23,944 nucleotides of DNA from contig PMWR01000216.1 in NCBI GenBank assembly GCA_003166055.1, forward strand, positions 1,302 through 25,245, written 5' to 3'. Made by a program: the position numbers and the translations under genes. Shown here one piece after another: positions 1 to 8,283 of the stretch. The notes under the pieces were generated by a model. That model made no database searches, was not told the DNA's origin, and worked only from the letters and a program-made list of their open reading frames with translations. The stretch's first letter is position 1. Each line of letters starts with the position of its first letter. The stretch comes from Acidobacteriaceae bacterium. GTDB lineage: Bacteria > Acidobacteriota > Terriglobia > Terriglobales > Acidobacteriaceae.

Positions 1-941
1 CGCAGCCATTGCACCACCGCGCCGCCAATGAAGATGCTGCCTTCCAACGCATATTCAAGACGCTTCTCCGCGCTGGCCGCCACAGTCGTAATCAGCTTGT
101 GCTTCGAGCGAACAAATTCCTTGCCGATGTTTTGCAGCAGGAAGCAGCCCGTGCCGTAGGTGTTCTTGGCCTCACCCGCGCTCCAGCACAACTGGCCAAA
201 CAGCGCCGCCTGCTGGTCGCCTGCAATCCCCGCAATCGCCACGCCGCCGAGTCCGAGCGTAGTCGTCACCTCGCCTACTCTCTCGCTTGACCACACAACC
301 TCGGGCAACAGGCTTTCCGGCACGCCAAAGATACGCAGCAGCTCTTGATCCCACTCGCCTTTCACAATGTTGAAGAGCAGCGTGCGCGACGCGTTGGTCA
401 CGTCCGTCACATGATGCCGACCGCTGGTCAGATGCCAGATGAGCCAGCTATCTACCGTCCCAAACGCAAGCTCACCGCGTTCGGCCCGCACCCGCGCGCC
501 AGGTACGTTGTCCAGAATCCACGCAATCTTTGTCGCTGAGAAGTAAGGGTCCAGCACCAGTCCGGTACGGTTCGAAACATCGTTCCCTACGCCGCTCTCT
601 TCCAACTCCGCGCACCTCGCAGCTGTGCGCCGATCCTGCCACACAATCGCGGGATGAATCGCCTTTCCCGTCGCGCGATCCCACACGATCACCGTCTCGC
701 GCTGATTGGTGATCCCGATGGCTGCCACATCTTTGGGATATGCGCCCGCCCTTCCCAGCGCTTCAATGGCGCAGGTAAGCTGGCTGGTCAGGATTTCCGT
801 AGGGTCGTGCTCCACCCACCCCGCCCGCGGGTAGAATTGCTCAAACTCATGCTGCGCAACGGCGACGATTGATCCCGCCCCATCGAACAGAATCGCCCGC
901 GAACTCGTGGTTCCCTGATCCAGCGCAAGGATGTAACCCAT
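1..941 (-). CDS. glpK: Glycerol kinase, N-terminal part (runs off the left edge)
   Basis: Glycerol kinase phosphorylates glycerol with ATP to sn-glycerol 3-phosphate in the cytoplasm. About 313 codons are present and the C-terminal part lies beyond the left edge. The translation begins [19 protein letters not shown], the FGGY-kinase phosphate-binding loop. It then shows [25 protein letters not shown], a DSWLIWHLT stretch, [11 protein letters not shown], and near the edge [10 protein letters not shown] and [12 protein letters not shown], all characteristic of GlpK. The ATG at 941-939 directly precedes the phosphate-binding loop. A GAAGG lies about 12 bases upstream. No glpF or glpD is visible beside it in this window; any partner would be off the left edge. 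Confidence 0.95.
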   Translation of the reverse strand, partial: MGYILALDQGTTSSRAILFDGAGSIVAVAQHEFEQFYPRAGWVEHDPTEILTSQLTCAIEALGRAGAYPKDVAAIGITNQRETVIVWDRATGKAIHPAIVWQDRRTAARCAELEESGVGNDVSNRTGLVLDPYFSATKIAWILDNVPGARVRAERGELAFGTVDSWLIWHLTSGRHHVTDVTNASRTLLFNIVKGEWDQELLRIFGVPESLLPEVVWSSERVGEVTTTLGLGGVAIAGIAGDQQAALFGQLCWSAGEAKNTYGTGCFLLQNIGKEFVRSKHKLITTVAASAEKRLEYALEGSIFIGGAVVQWL

Positions 942-1278
942 CTCCGTCACCAGCCTTCGGACCTCAGTCAATCACGCCTACCCGCCGGCAGGCAAGGAGA
1001 CTCAAATGCAAGCGAGAGCAATACGGGCCTCATCAAAAGTGCATCGGCGCTCAAGACAACTTTCGCCACACGTCCGGCATCTCTTTGTGAGGACATGACT
1101 TCGGCAATGAACACAGATGGATCTTACGATTAGATGAAGTCACAAACAATTTCAGTACCGCATATTGAGCAGGAAGCTACGCTAAACCACTGTAAAGATC
1201 GCGTTTTACGCGGATTTTTTGTATCCTGTAAAGGATGCCCCCGCATGTTAGCGGCTAATCCAACTTAGGAGAATTTAA
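942..1278. other. Divergent intergenic region between glpK and the DUF2934 gene
   Basis: About 340 bases without a recognisable gene, lying between two divergent starts, so it should hold both promoters. I could not pick a convincing -35/-10 pair. The part nearest the DUF2934 gene is AT-richer and holds three small inverted repeats in a row: CGCG/CGCG at 1200-1203/1209-1212 followed by six T, ATCC/GGAT at 1223-1226/1233-1236, and CCGC/GCGG at 1241-1244/1251-1254. A short direct repeat TGTAAAG(G)AT occurs at about 1191 and 1227. The ribosome-binding site AGGAG is at 1267-1271. Confidence 0.5.
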
Positions 1279-1497
1279 ATGGCAGATACAGTCAAGAAAG
1301 CAAAAGCACCGGCGAAACCCCGCAAGACCGCGGCGAAAAAAGAGCAAGTTATTGCACCCACAACGCCGGTTATGCCCTCACGGGAACAGATTGAGAAGCT
1401 TGCGCAGAGCTATTGGGCAGCGCGCGGCTACAAGGATGGGTTCGCGGAGCAGGATTGGCTGCGCGCCGAGCAGGAACTGCTCAAGATGGCTTCGTAA
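1279..1497 (+). CDS. DUF2934 domain small protein with a basic N-terminal tail
   Basis: A 72-residue protein. Residues 1-25 are rich in Lys, Ala and Pro (KKAKAPAKPRKTAAKK), like a histone-H1 or DNA-binding tail. Residues about 35-70 match the DUF2934 pattern: IEKLAQSYWAARGYKDGFAEQDWLRAEQEL. Function of the family is unknown; it is common in acidobacteria and proteobacteria. The ATG at 1279 has a good AGGAG site seven bases upstream. The gene stands alone, divergent from glpK and convergent with the SPFH gene. The basic tail suggests nucleic-acid binding, but that is inference only. Confidence 0.85.
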   Translation: MADTVKKAKAPAKPRKTAAKKEQVIAPTTPVMPSREQIEKLAQSYWAARGYKDGFAEQDWLRAEQELLKMAS

Positions 1498-1627
1498 GCC
1501 CAACAGCCCGGCAAGAGAGCAATCGTCGAGACCGCTTGAATCCATTGCACACTCCGCAGATCGCGGGCGTGGCGATGCATACTGCGCGCTGTCTCTCCAA
1601 CAGATTCATTCGCCATCGATCGGAATC

Positions 1628-1646
1628 GGGCTCCGTAGTGGAGCCC
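1628..1646. terminator. Hairpin between convergent genes
   Basis: Perfect inverted repeat GGGCTCC - GTAGT - GGAGCCC, a 7-bp GC-rich stem with a 5-base loop. It sits 15 bases past the stop of the minus-strand SPFH gene and about 130 bases past the stop of the DUF2934 gene. No T-tract follows on either strand, so termination is a positional inference. Confidence 0.45.
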
Positions 1647-1660
1647 CATCCGCGACCTTA

Positions 1661-2569
1661 TCAATTGGCTCTTTCTGCAACCAGCATCGCCTGGAAAATC
1701 TGGTCCGAAACATCCTTCACCGCCGCCGGCGAGTGAGAGAGAAACAGCGTGCTCGTTTTGTCGTTCTCACCGATCGACTTGAGCGTGTCGAAGTACTGCG
1801 TAACCAATACCAGCTGCATCACTTCTTTTGACGACGCGCCTTCCACGGCCTTTTGAAATTGTTCGACGGAAGTCTGCAATCCCTCGATAATAGCCTTGCG
1901 CTGATTGGCGATTCCCTGTCCCTGCAGCGCTTTGCTCTCCGCCTCGGCCTCGGCCTTCTTGACTACAAGGATTTTTTCCGCCTCGCCCCTGGCGTTCGCG
2001 GCCACCTGTTCCCGCTGCGCGGCATTGATGTCGTTCATTGCCGACTTCACCTTCTCATCGGGAACGATGTCGGTGACCAGCACGTTGACAATCTCGAATC
2101 CAAAGGTTGCCATGTCCGCGTCGAGTTCCTGTTTCACAGCGGCAGCGATCGACGATTGCGAGGCAAAGACCTCGTCCAGCGTCATCCCAGGCACATGACC
2201 CAGAATCACCTGCTCGACATAAGACTTGATTTGCCCGGTTGGATCGGACAACCTATAAAACGCATCGTAAACTTTCTCCGGGCGCACACGATGCTGCACC
2301 GAGATCGGAATGGTGACAAAGACGTTGTCCTTGGTTTTGGTCTCCATGGTCAGGGATATCTGAACCACGCGCAGACTCACCTTGCCCGCAACGGCGTCGA
2401 AGAAGGGCCGCTTCCAGTTCAACCCAGGATCGGCTACGCGAAGGAACTTTCCGAAACGTGTGAGCACCGCGACCTCCGCCGTGTTCACGGTGAAGAAGCT
2501 GCCCAGAACCAGGATAAGAAAGATGAAAGCGATGGCTGCCAACGGAACGATGATGATCAATTGATCCAT
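1661..2569 (-). CDS. SPFH/Band 7 membrane protein, plant-HIR/stomatin-like
   Basis: A 302-residue membrane-anchored scaffold protein of the SPFH superfamily (stomatin, prohibitin, flotillin, HflK/C), whose members oligomerise in the inner membrane and often associate with proteases. Residues 3-24 form one hydrophobic segment, then a PHB domain to about residue 190 and an Ala/Glu/Lys-rich coiled coil (NARGEAEKILVVKKAEAEAESKALQ). The motifs ETKTKDNVFV, AFYRLSDPTGQIKSYV, SAMNDINAAQR and VTQYFDTLKSIG, with the C-terminal SPAAVKDVSDQI, closely follow plant hypersensitive-induced-reaction proteins. I place the start at 2569 rather than the in-frame 2590, because GGAGG (2576-2580) lies six bases before this ATG. 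No NfeD or protease gene is adjacent. Confidence 0.9.
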   Translation of the reverse strand: MDQLIIIVPLAAIAFIFLILVLGSFFTVNTAEVAVLTRFGKFLRVADPGLNWKRPFFDAVAGKVSLRVVQISLTMETKTKDNVFVTIPISVQHRVRPEKVYDAFYRLSDPTGQIKSYVEQVILGHVPGMTLDEVFASQSSIAAAVKQELDADMATFGFEIVNVLVTDIVPDEKVKSAMNDINAAQREQVAANARGEAEKILVVKKAEAEAESKALQGQGIANQRKAIIEGLQTSVEQFQKAVEGASSKEVMQLVLVTQYFDTLKSIGENDKTSTLFLSHSPAAVKDVSDQIFQAMLVAERAN

Positions 2570-2662
2570 ATATTTCCTCCGTCGCTTCATTTGGAAGCAA
2601 CGCTGGATTATACAGGAATCGCAAATAGCTCAAGGGACGCCGCAAATGATCCCCGCAAACGG

Positions 2663-2700
2663 CATCCGGCGGTTCCCCATCGAAGAGGAACCGCCGGATG
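2663..2700. terminator. Strong 14-bp perfect hairpin
   Basis: Left arm 2663-2676 (CATCCGGCGGTTCC) is perfectly complementary to right arm 2687-2700, with a 10-base loop. It lies 30 bases past the stop of the minus-strand receiver-like gene and upstream of the SPFH gene, so it could end one transcript before the next. There is no U-tract on either strand. The core TCCGGCGGTTCC recurs in the hairpin at 3426-3456. Confidence 0.55.
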
Positions 2701-2730
2701 TCGCTTCCAACCTGGTTACAACCGTTGCCC

Positions 2731-3126
2731 TCAGGCAGCGGAGCTAAATGCGATTTTCCTGAATGCCGGCAACTTCGCCGTATTCACCATCAGCTCTTTC
2801 ATCGCCGCCAGGAATTTGCTTGGATCGCTTCCCAGCGTCGCATCGGCAAACCCGTCGCAGTCACAATCCCCGGAAGAATTTGAGAGGCAAACCACGGGCG
2901 TACTGGAGCCTGACGCCTTGATCAGGAAGGTGAGCCTCTCCTTGATTTCGACAGGAAAGGAACTGCCCAGCAGTACAAGATCAAAATCGCCGACCTTAAA
3001 GTGATCGATGGCCGCTTTGATTGTGTTCACTGAAATGACGATGAATCCGGCGGCTTTCCAAACTGGGCTTTGTGCTGTGAGCAGCCAGGAGTCGAGGCCC
3101 ACCGCCAAGACGACAGTTACAGACAT
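2731..3126 (-). CDS. Stand-alone degenerate response-regulator receiver (pseudo-receiver)
   Basis: A 131-residue protein with the layout of a CheY-like receiver domain: beta1 VTVVLAVGLD, alpha1 WLLTAQSPVWKAAG, beta2 FIVISV, beta3 DFDLVLL, and beta4 TPVVCLS. The usual phosphoacceptor Asp after beta3 is Gly54 (LVLLGSSFP), the N-terminal acidic pair is largely missing, and no clear switch Lys follows beta4. Phosphorylation is therefore unlikely. Residues 101-108 hold an odd GDCDCDGF stretch. The reading frame is open further upstream, but GGAGGT at 3131-3136 sits four bases before the ATG at 3126, which decides the start. Such short receiver-like proteins are frequent in Terriglobia as far as I recall. 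No histidine kinase is adjacent. Confidence 0.72.
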   Translation of the reverse strand: MSVTVVLAVGLDSWLLTAQSPVWKAAGFIVISVNTIKAAIDHFKVGDFDLVLLGSSFPVEIKERLTFLIKASGSSTPVVCLSNSSGDCDCDGFADATLGSDPSKFLAAMKELMVNTAKLPAFRKIAFSSAA

Positions 3127-3485
3127 GAGTACCTCCAATGATCGTGGAATAGCATGTTCGAAAATCTCGAAGACCGGAGGTATTGTTGCAAAAGAGGTAA
3201 TCTTGCCGTTTGAGCTTGTATACGGCTTATTGTTCTTGGCTTTTGTGAACGTATCTCGATTTTTTACTTGTTGTTTGTGATGGGGCGCACGCCACATTCG
3301 AATTGGCCTGCTCTTTGCCCTCCAATCGGTGCATTCGAATGGCGCGGAATGAATTGTTCTCTCGAACGCGTGTCAATCCTGTCGGAATGTCGAACGGGCG
3401 AAGCCGAGAGAGCCCCAAAACGAATCCGGCGATTCCCGTTAACCAGGAACCGCCGGACCCCGATCCATCCAGTTGCATGCTGCCT
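3127..3485. other. Intergenic region between the pseudo-receiver and alpha-glucosidase genes
   Basis: About 360 bases with no supported gene. Short open frames here lack ribosome-binding sites and family motifs. The part next to the pseudo-receiver gene (about 3180-3280) is AT-rich and should carry its promoter, read on the minus strand. The part nearest the glucosidase stop holds the hairpin at 3426-3456. Confidence 0.45.
3426..3456. terminator. Hairpin downstream of the alpha-glucosidase gene
   Basis: CCGGCGATTCC (3426-3436) pairs with GGAACCGCCGG (3446-3456) over 11 positions with one A/C mismatch and a 9-base loop. It begins 30 bases past the stop of the minus-strand GH13 gene, the same distance as the related hairpin at 2663-2700 lies from its own upstream gene. 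No U-tract is seen. Confidence 0.5.
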
Positions 3486-5369
3486 CTATTGTTCCTCGCC
3501 GATATAAACCGCGTATGGGCCAAGCTGAGTCCGCACCAATACTCCCGCTAGATCGGCCACACTTGACTCGGGGTCGGTGCCTCCGGGCGTCTTCAGCAGC
3601 GTCTTGATTCCACCAATCTTCTTGCTCCAAATGGGGACCAGATAACTAACCGTCTGCGGTTCGCCCGTGAAATTCACAGAGATGAAAACCGCCGGCGCGC
3701 CCGGCGTTTGCCGCACCCAGCTCAGTACCTTGGTGTTTGCGGTATCCACCATTGTGTTGGTTCCCTGCGCAAAGGCCGCGTTCGTCTTCTTCAATTGGAT
3801 AAGGCTCCGATACCACGTCAGCAACGAATTCGAATCGCCTTCCTCGGCCTTCACGTTGATGGTCGCGGCATTCGGCGGCACTGGCAGCCAGGGAGTGGAC
3901 GCGGCTCGAGTGAATCCGGCATTCGCGCTCGCGTTCCACTGCATCGGCGTGCGCTCGCCATCGCGCCCCTTATCCTTTGGCCAGCCAGTCAGCCCCACGG
4001 GATCCTTCACATCTTCCTTGCGCGCAGGCGGCGTTGTCTTCATGCCGATCTCGTCGCCGTAATAGAACAGCGCGGCCCCGCGGCTTGCAAGCAGCACGGT
4101 CGAAATCACGCGCTGAATATCTGTGTCGTGCACCCCGTCGCCGTAGCGCGCATCGATCCGCGGATTATCGTGATTGTCGAAAAGCAGCAGCGGCGTATTG
4201 CCGCCGATCTCCGTCTCCACATCGTTCAGCTTCGCGCGAAACGCAGCCACATCCAGCTTGTTGATAAAGCCAAGCTGCGTATCCATCGGTAGTTGAAACT
4301 CCGGCTTCTCCGGCGTGCCATACTGCTTTGCCAACTCAGCAACATTTGGAAGATAGGTTTCGCCGATCAGTACCCGCGCGCCGGGAAACTGACTTGAATC
4401 GAAGGTGTCTGACCACGCGCGCATCTCCTGCATTACCGCATGCGTGCCGGGCAGATTGTTGGTCCGTGTGTCATTCAATGCAATGTCGCCGTAGTCGTTC
4501 AGGTACGATTTGCCGTCTTTGTCCTTGAGCACATCTTCATCGCGCATCTGAGGGTCTTCAAAGAGCGTGGTGATTGCGTCAAAGCGAAACCCGCCAACGC
4601 CGCGCTTGAGCCAGAAGCCGATGATGTCCTCGAATGCCTCATGCACCTTGGGATTGTCCCAGTTCAAATCGGGCTGCTGAATATAGAACTTGTGATAGTA
4701 GTACTGCCGCGTCTTCTCATCCCACTGCCACGCCGAGTGTCCAAAGTCCGACTGCCAGTTATTCGGCACTTCTCCTTTATCGGTCGCGGTCTCGCCGTTG
4801 CCCTCGTGCCACATGTACCAGTCGCGATAAGCATTGTCACGCGACGACCTCGACTGGATGAACCACTCGTGCTTGTCTGAGGTGTGGTTCATCACCATGT
4901 CCATGAGGATGCGGATATGCCGCTTTCCCGCCTCCGCCACCAGGTGATCGAAATCCTTCAGCGTGCCGTATTGCGGGTCAATGTTCTCGTAATCCGAGAT
5001 GTCGTAGCCGAAGTCCACCTGAGGGGACGGATAGCAAGGTGTCAGCCAGATCGCGTCCACCCCCAAATCCTTCAGGTAGTCCAGGCGCGCGGTGATCCCA
5101 TTCAAATCTCCAACTCCGTCTCCGTTTGAATCCTGGAAACTGCGCGGGTAGATCTCGTAGATCACCGCGTTCTTCCACCAGTCCCGTTCGGGCGTAACGG
5201 AGTTTGCCTCGCGAGAGGTTTGTGACGAGGCTTGCGGCGCAGACATTGCAGTTGAAACTTGCGCCGCCGCAAGCTGTGTCAAAGCCCCAAGAACAAAGGC
5301 TAAGAGACATCGATAGGTGCCTGTCTTCATCTTCCTGGTGCCTGTCTTTATCTGCTTCGCTCGGTGCAT
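3486..5369 (-). CDS. Secreted GH13 alpha-glucosidase (alpha-amylase family)
   Basis: A 627-residue glycoside hydrolase that should cleave alpha-glucosidic bonds of malto- or isomalto-oligosaccharides outside the cytoplasm. After a signal peptide (hydrophobic CLLAFVLGALTQLAAAQ at about 21-37) comes the (beta/alpha)8 domain starting DWWKNAVIYEIYPRSFQDSNGDGVGDLNGI. All four GH13 regions are visible: DMVMNH (157-162), GFRFD with nucleophile Asp264, IGE with acid/base Glu337, and FDNHD with Asp401. The order and QxxxNW..P motifs resemble oligo-1,6-glucosidase/alpha-glucosidase rather than true amylase. ATG 5369 has AAGGAG about seven bases upstream; an in-frame ATG at 5330 would also give a signal peptide. 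Exact substrate cannot be read from sequence. Confidence 0.92.
   Translation of the reverse strand: MHRAKQIKTGTRKMKTGTYRCLLAFVLGALTQLAAAQVSTAMSAPQASSQTSREANSVTPERDWWKNAVIYEIYPRSFQDSNGDGVGDLNGITARLDYLKDLGVDAIWLTPCYPSPQVDFGYDISDYENIDPQYGTLKDFDHLVAEAGKRHIRILMDMVMNHTSDKHEWFIQSRSSRDNAYRDWYMWHEGNGETATDKGEVPNNWQSDFGHSAWQWDEKTRQYYYHKFYIQQPDLNWDNPKVHEAFEDIIGFWLKRGVGGFRFDAITTLFEDPQMRDEDVLKDKDGKSYLNDYGDIALNDTRTNNLPGTHAVMQEMRAWSDTFDSSQFPGARVLIGETYLPNVAELAKQYGTPEKPEFQLPMDTQLGFINKLDVAAFRAKLNDVETEIGGNTPLLLFDNHDNPRIDARYGDGVHDTDIQRVISTVLLASRGAALFYYGDEIGMKTTPPARKEDVKDPVGLTGWPKDKGRDGERTPMQWNASANAGFTRAASTPWLPVPPNAATINVKAEEGDSNSLLTWYRSLIQLKKTNAAFAQGTNTMVDTANTKVLSWVRQTPGAPAVFISVNFTGEPQTVSYLVPIWSKKIGGIKTLLKTPGGTDPESSVADLAGVLVRTQLGPYAVYIGEEQ
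5316..5348 (-). repeat. In-frame 21-bp-spaced duplication at the 5' end of the glucosidase gene
   Basis: The 12-mer GGTGCCTGTCTT occurs at 5316-5327 and 5337-5348, exactly 21 bases apart, and near-identity extends about five bases further. In protein it gives KTGTRK then KTGTYR in the n-region of the signal peptide. The duplication therefore lengthened the N-terminus in frame. Confidence 0.6.
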
Positions 5370-5502
5370 TCCGTTCTCCTTGACGTGCTTCCGCTGCTCG
5401 TTGTTTGGCAGCGGTCGAATCCAGGCAAACCTATCACAGCCATGGTTACTTCACAGTCAAGCTTACTTCGGAGACCGAATCTCTGAACCACGTGCATCGA
5501 AC

Positions 5503-7350
5503 TTACTTCGCCCCAGGGCGCTCCGGCGAACTGCTCTTGAACCGGTCGAATTCAACTCCAAACTTCGGATCTTCGCGCGTTCCGCCAATGCGAATTGGAA
5601 CTTCGGTCCCCGCGCCGTTCTTCTTGAAGAAACGGTCGGCCGGCTTCAGCAGCAGCCCTTTCCATCCACCCACTATTTCTGAGATTGTGGCCTGCAGTTT
5701 CGCTGTTCCCGCGAAATCCAGCGCGCCACCCTCCATGCCATAGGTGCCTTTCAATTGGATGACTGCGCCCGGCACTGAGTAATTCAGATTCGGCAGCGTG
5801 ACGACGCCACCAGCCATCTGAAAATCGCTCCGCATGGTCGAGTCGATCGTTGCCGGGTCGGTTGTCTTCACATCTTTCGGCCGACCTTGTCCGCGCAAGC
5901 TCAGTTGCTCAATCCGGTCTTGAATCTTCGCACTTGTAAACAGCACTTTGTTCAGGGCGAAATTACCGGCAAGCTGCATCCGCTCCTGCACTGGCGTCGG
6001 CCCGGGCGGAATATGCAGCTTCGCCTTCACCGTCACCGCGCCCGTGAGCAGCGATGAACCGGAATGGGTGGTCAGGCGCAGGAAGTCCTCGATTCGCGCC
6101 CGGTCCACGTTGATGTTGAGCAGAATATCGTGCCCGCCGCGAAACGGCGATACCGCTTCGGCCCCTGAATCTCCAGACCCCGCTGGCGGGTTAGTCGGCT
6201 GGCCCTGAACGTCAGCCATCTTCAACCGCACTACCTGCCCCCGTACAGTGAAGTGCGACTGGCCCAGGGTCGCGTCCACCGGATCAAGCCAGGTGTCGCC
6301 GTCCGTGCCGTCGACGGTGGCGTGGAAGCTCGTTCGCAGCGGCATCGGAGTTCCGAATTTGGTCAGTTGAAAATCCGGCGTATCCGTCACGCCGACCACG
6401 ACAATACTGCGCAGCGTGCCCTGGTAGTGGCCGGTCGAGTTCAGCGTGCCGGCAATTCCTTTGAAGCCGCTCAAATCGGCATGATCGAAGCGGTAGTCTC
6501 CGCTGACCGCGCTCAAGCCCGGGTCGTCCGCTTGCCACGGGCCGAAGGTTCCCGTCGTATGGATCTCTCCCAGCGGCCGCGGGTTGGTCAGATCGGCATC
6601 GAATGCAATCGGGTCCCTTGTCGTAATGCCCGTCAACACAAGACGGCTGATTGCAAACCCCAGTGGAATCTTGCCCGGCTTGTTGGTTTCCATCACCAGG
6701 TTTGCGTGATCGCACTCCACACGCTCCACCAGAACATCCGCTAAAAGACCGGCGTCGGTAGATGGGCCTTTCGTCGTGCTCCCGTTCGCCGCATTGGCCG
6801 CGGCTTTGGCTGTGTCGGGAGCGGGTTGGCTTAGAGCTGCATTTGGATCTCCGGTGTTCGCTTCCGTGTGCGCTTTAGGCGGCACAAGAATATTCATCCC
6901 CTTTATCTTCACCACGGAGATCACGAGCGGCTTTCTCCGCGAGAATTGCAACGGCGCGTGGAACCTGAATTCATCAATGCGGATCAGCGGCTCGTCCCGC
7001 GCGACTGCTTCGGCTTGCGCTCGTTCATCCTGTCCCAGCGCAGCTTCCGACTCGTCGGACGGCCAGATGCGCAGGCCTCGTCCTTCGGCCCACACACCCC
7101 ACTGGCCGCGCAACCCGTTGCCCAGCGCAATGTGAAAGCTGTCAAGCTCAACCCGCGCGTGAAACCGCTTTTGCAAACCCTGCACAATGCGCGCGCGCAG
7201 AAACGGTTCGGCCCGATGCGCCAGCACGGCCGCAATCCCCGCCAGCCCAACTAGAGCCGCCAGCACTCCCAGGGCGACCCAGCGCAGCCACCCGTTCCTT
7301 TGCCAGAATGACCTCTGCGCCTCCCCCAAAACGTTCCTCCACTCCTGCAT
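5503..7350 (-). CDS. AsmA-like inner-membrane/periplasmic protein
   Basis: A 615-residue protein with one N-terminal transmembrane helix (about residues 21-44, [25 protein letters not shown]) followed by a large periplasmic part. The segment [25 protein letters not shown] is the typical AsmA start, in which the protein is laid out as repeated beta strands. The C-terminal region has the AsmA-like signature: [22 protein letters not shown], then [16 protein letters not shown], then [20 protein letters not shown]. AsmA-family proteins (AsmA, TamB, YhdP) are linked to lipid transport and outer-membrane assembly; a specific role is not assignable here. GAGG lies just upstream of ATG 7350. The gene is divergent from the zinc-ribbon gene. 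Confidence 0.85.
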   Translation of the reverse strand: MQEWRNVLGEAQRSFWQRNGWLRWVALGVLAALVGLAGIAAVLAHRAEPFLRARIVQGLQKRFHARVELDSFHIALGNGLRGQWGVWAEGRGLRIWPSDESEAALGQDERAQAEAVARDEPLIRIDEFRFHAPLQFSRRKPLVISVVKIKGMNILVPPKAHTEANTGDPNAALSQPAPDTAKAAANAANGSTTKGPSTDAGLLADVLVERVECDHANLVMETNKPGKIPLGFAISRLVLTGITTRDPIAFDADLTNPRPLGEIHTTGTFGPWQADDPGLSAVSGDYRFDHADLSGFKGIAGTLNSTGHYQGTLRSIVVVGVTDTPDFQLTKFGTPMPLRTSFHATVDGTDGDTWLDPVDATLGQSHFTVRGQVVRLKMADVQGQPTNPPAGSGDSGAEAVSPFRGGHDILLNINVDRARIEDFLRLTTHSGSSLLTGAVTVKAKLHIPPGPTPVQERMQLAGNFALNKVLFTSAKIQDRIEQLSLRGQGRPKDVKTTDPATIDSTMRSDFQMAGGVVTLPNLNYSVPGAVIQLKGTYGMEGGALDFAGTAKLQATISEIVGGWKGLLLKPADRFFKKNGAGTEVPIRIGGTREDPKFGVEFDRFKSSSPERPGAK

Positions 7351-7478
7351 CCATCCTCATTGATTGGACGCGTTTCGCCCACCAATTGACAACTGTAGAT
7401 TGGATGCAAGCCAACCCAAACCAGGCCCCATTCGCTGAGCGTCGATTTCCTCAATGCAGCCCAAATGCCGTAAACTTC

Positions 7479-8273
7479 ATGGCACGGATGCAAGAGCAGA
7501 TTGAAAATCTCGTAAAACTGCAAGCAGTCGACCTGGAGCGCGCCCGCCTCACCTTGGCCGCGCGAGCGCTTCCCGCCGAGATTGCCCAGGCCGAAACTGC
7601 ACTTGCAGCCGCTGAGAAGCAGTCCGCGGAAGCGTCCGATGCGCTGAATCGCGAGGAATCGCTGCGCACGCGTCTCGAACGCGATATTGCGGCCCATCGG
7701 CAAAAGGCCAAGCGCTTTCGTACCCAGCTCGACTCGGTGAAAACGCCGGAACAGGCCAACGCGATTGAACACGAGATCACATTCGAGACCTCCGAAGCCG
7801 ACCGCCTGGAAAATGATGAGTTCTTGAGCCTTGAGCGCTCAGAGACCCAGGAAGCCGCACTGGCCGCCGCGCGCGCACAAGTTGAAAGCCTGGCCTCTGC
7901 GCTCGAAAAGACACGAGCGCGCGTCGCTCAGCGCCAGCAGGAATACACCACTGAACTAGCCGCCCTGAACGCCGAGCGCGAGGCCTTGCGCCCGCTCATT
8001 GCGCCCGAGTGGCTCGTCCGCTTCGATCGCCTCTCCGGCTCGCGTGGCACCGGCCTGGCCCGCGTCGATAACCAGCAGTGCACCGGCTGCCGCATGGGCG
8101 TCCGCCCGCAGATGTGGAACCAGTTGCGCGAGGGCGAGTTGCTGACCTGCGACAGTTGCGGCCGCCTGCTCTACTGGGACCCGGCCATGGCGCCCGCGCC
8201 CAAAGCGCCGCAACCCGAACACACCCCCGCCGCGCGTCCCCGCATCCCCAAATCCAATCAGGCCGGCGCCTAA
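7479..8273 (+). CDS. C4-type zinc-ribbon coiled-coil protein
   Basis: A 264-residue cytoplasmic protein. Residues about 1-180 are a long Ala/Glu/Arg-rich coiled coil ([20 protein letters not shown]..., heptad-like throughout). The C-terminus is a zinc ribbon with Cys201-x2-Cys204 and Cys224-x2-Cys227 ([10 protein letters not shown]...[13 protein letters not shown]), followed by a Pro/Ala-rich tail. This is the zf-RING_7/CdsZ-like family, found in most bacteria and proposed to act in nucleic-acid or ribosome-linked processes; function here is uncertain. The frame is open back to 7308, but that would run into the divergent AsmA-like gene, and family proteins begin near the (M)[10 protein letters not shown] segment. 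Starts at 7479 or 7488 are both possible. The HAD gene follows after ten bases, so they are likely co-transcribed. Confidence 0.82.
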   Translation: MARMQEQIENLVKLQAVDLERARLTLAARALPAEIAQAETALAAAEKQSAEASDALNREESLRTRLERDIAAHRQKAKRFRTQLDSVKTPEQANAIEHEITFETSEADRLENDEFLSLERSETQEAALAAARAQVESLASALEKTRARVAQRQQEYTTELAALNAEREALRPLIAPEWLVRFDRLSGSRGTGLARVDNQQCTGCRMGVRPQMWNQLREGELLTCDSCGRLLYWDPAMAPAPKAPQPEHTPAARPRIPKSNQAGA

Positions 8274-8283
8274 AGGATCTGCC

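Noticed and set aside
1853..3004. A 383-residue plus-strand open frame
   Set aside because: It runs antisense across the SPFH gene and the pseudo-receiver gene, both of which have family motifs and good ribosome-binding sites. Its protein has no recognisable motif. High-GC shadow.
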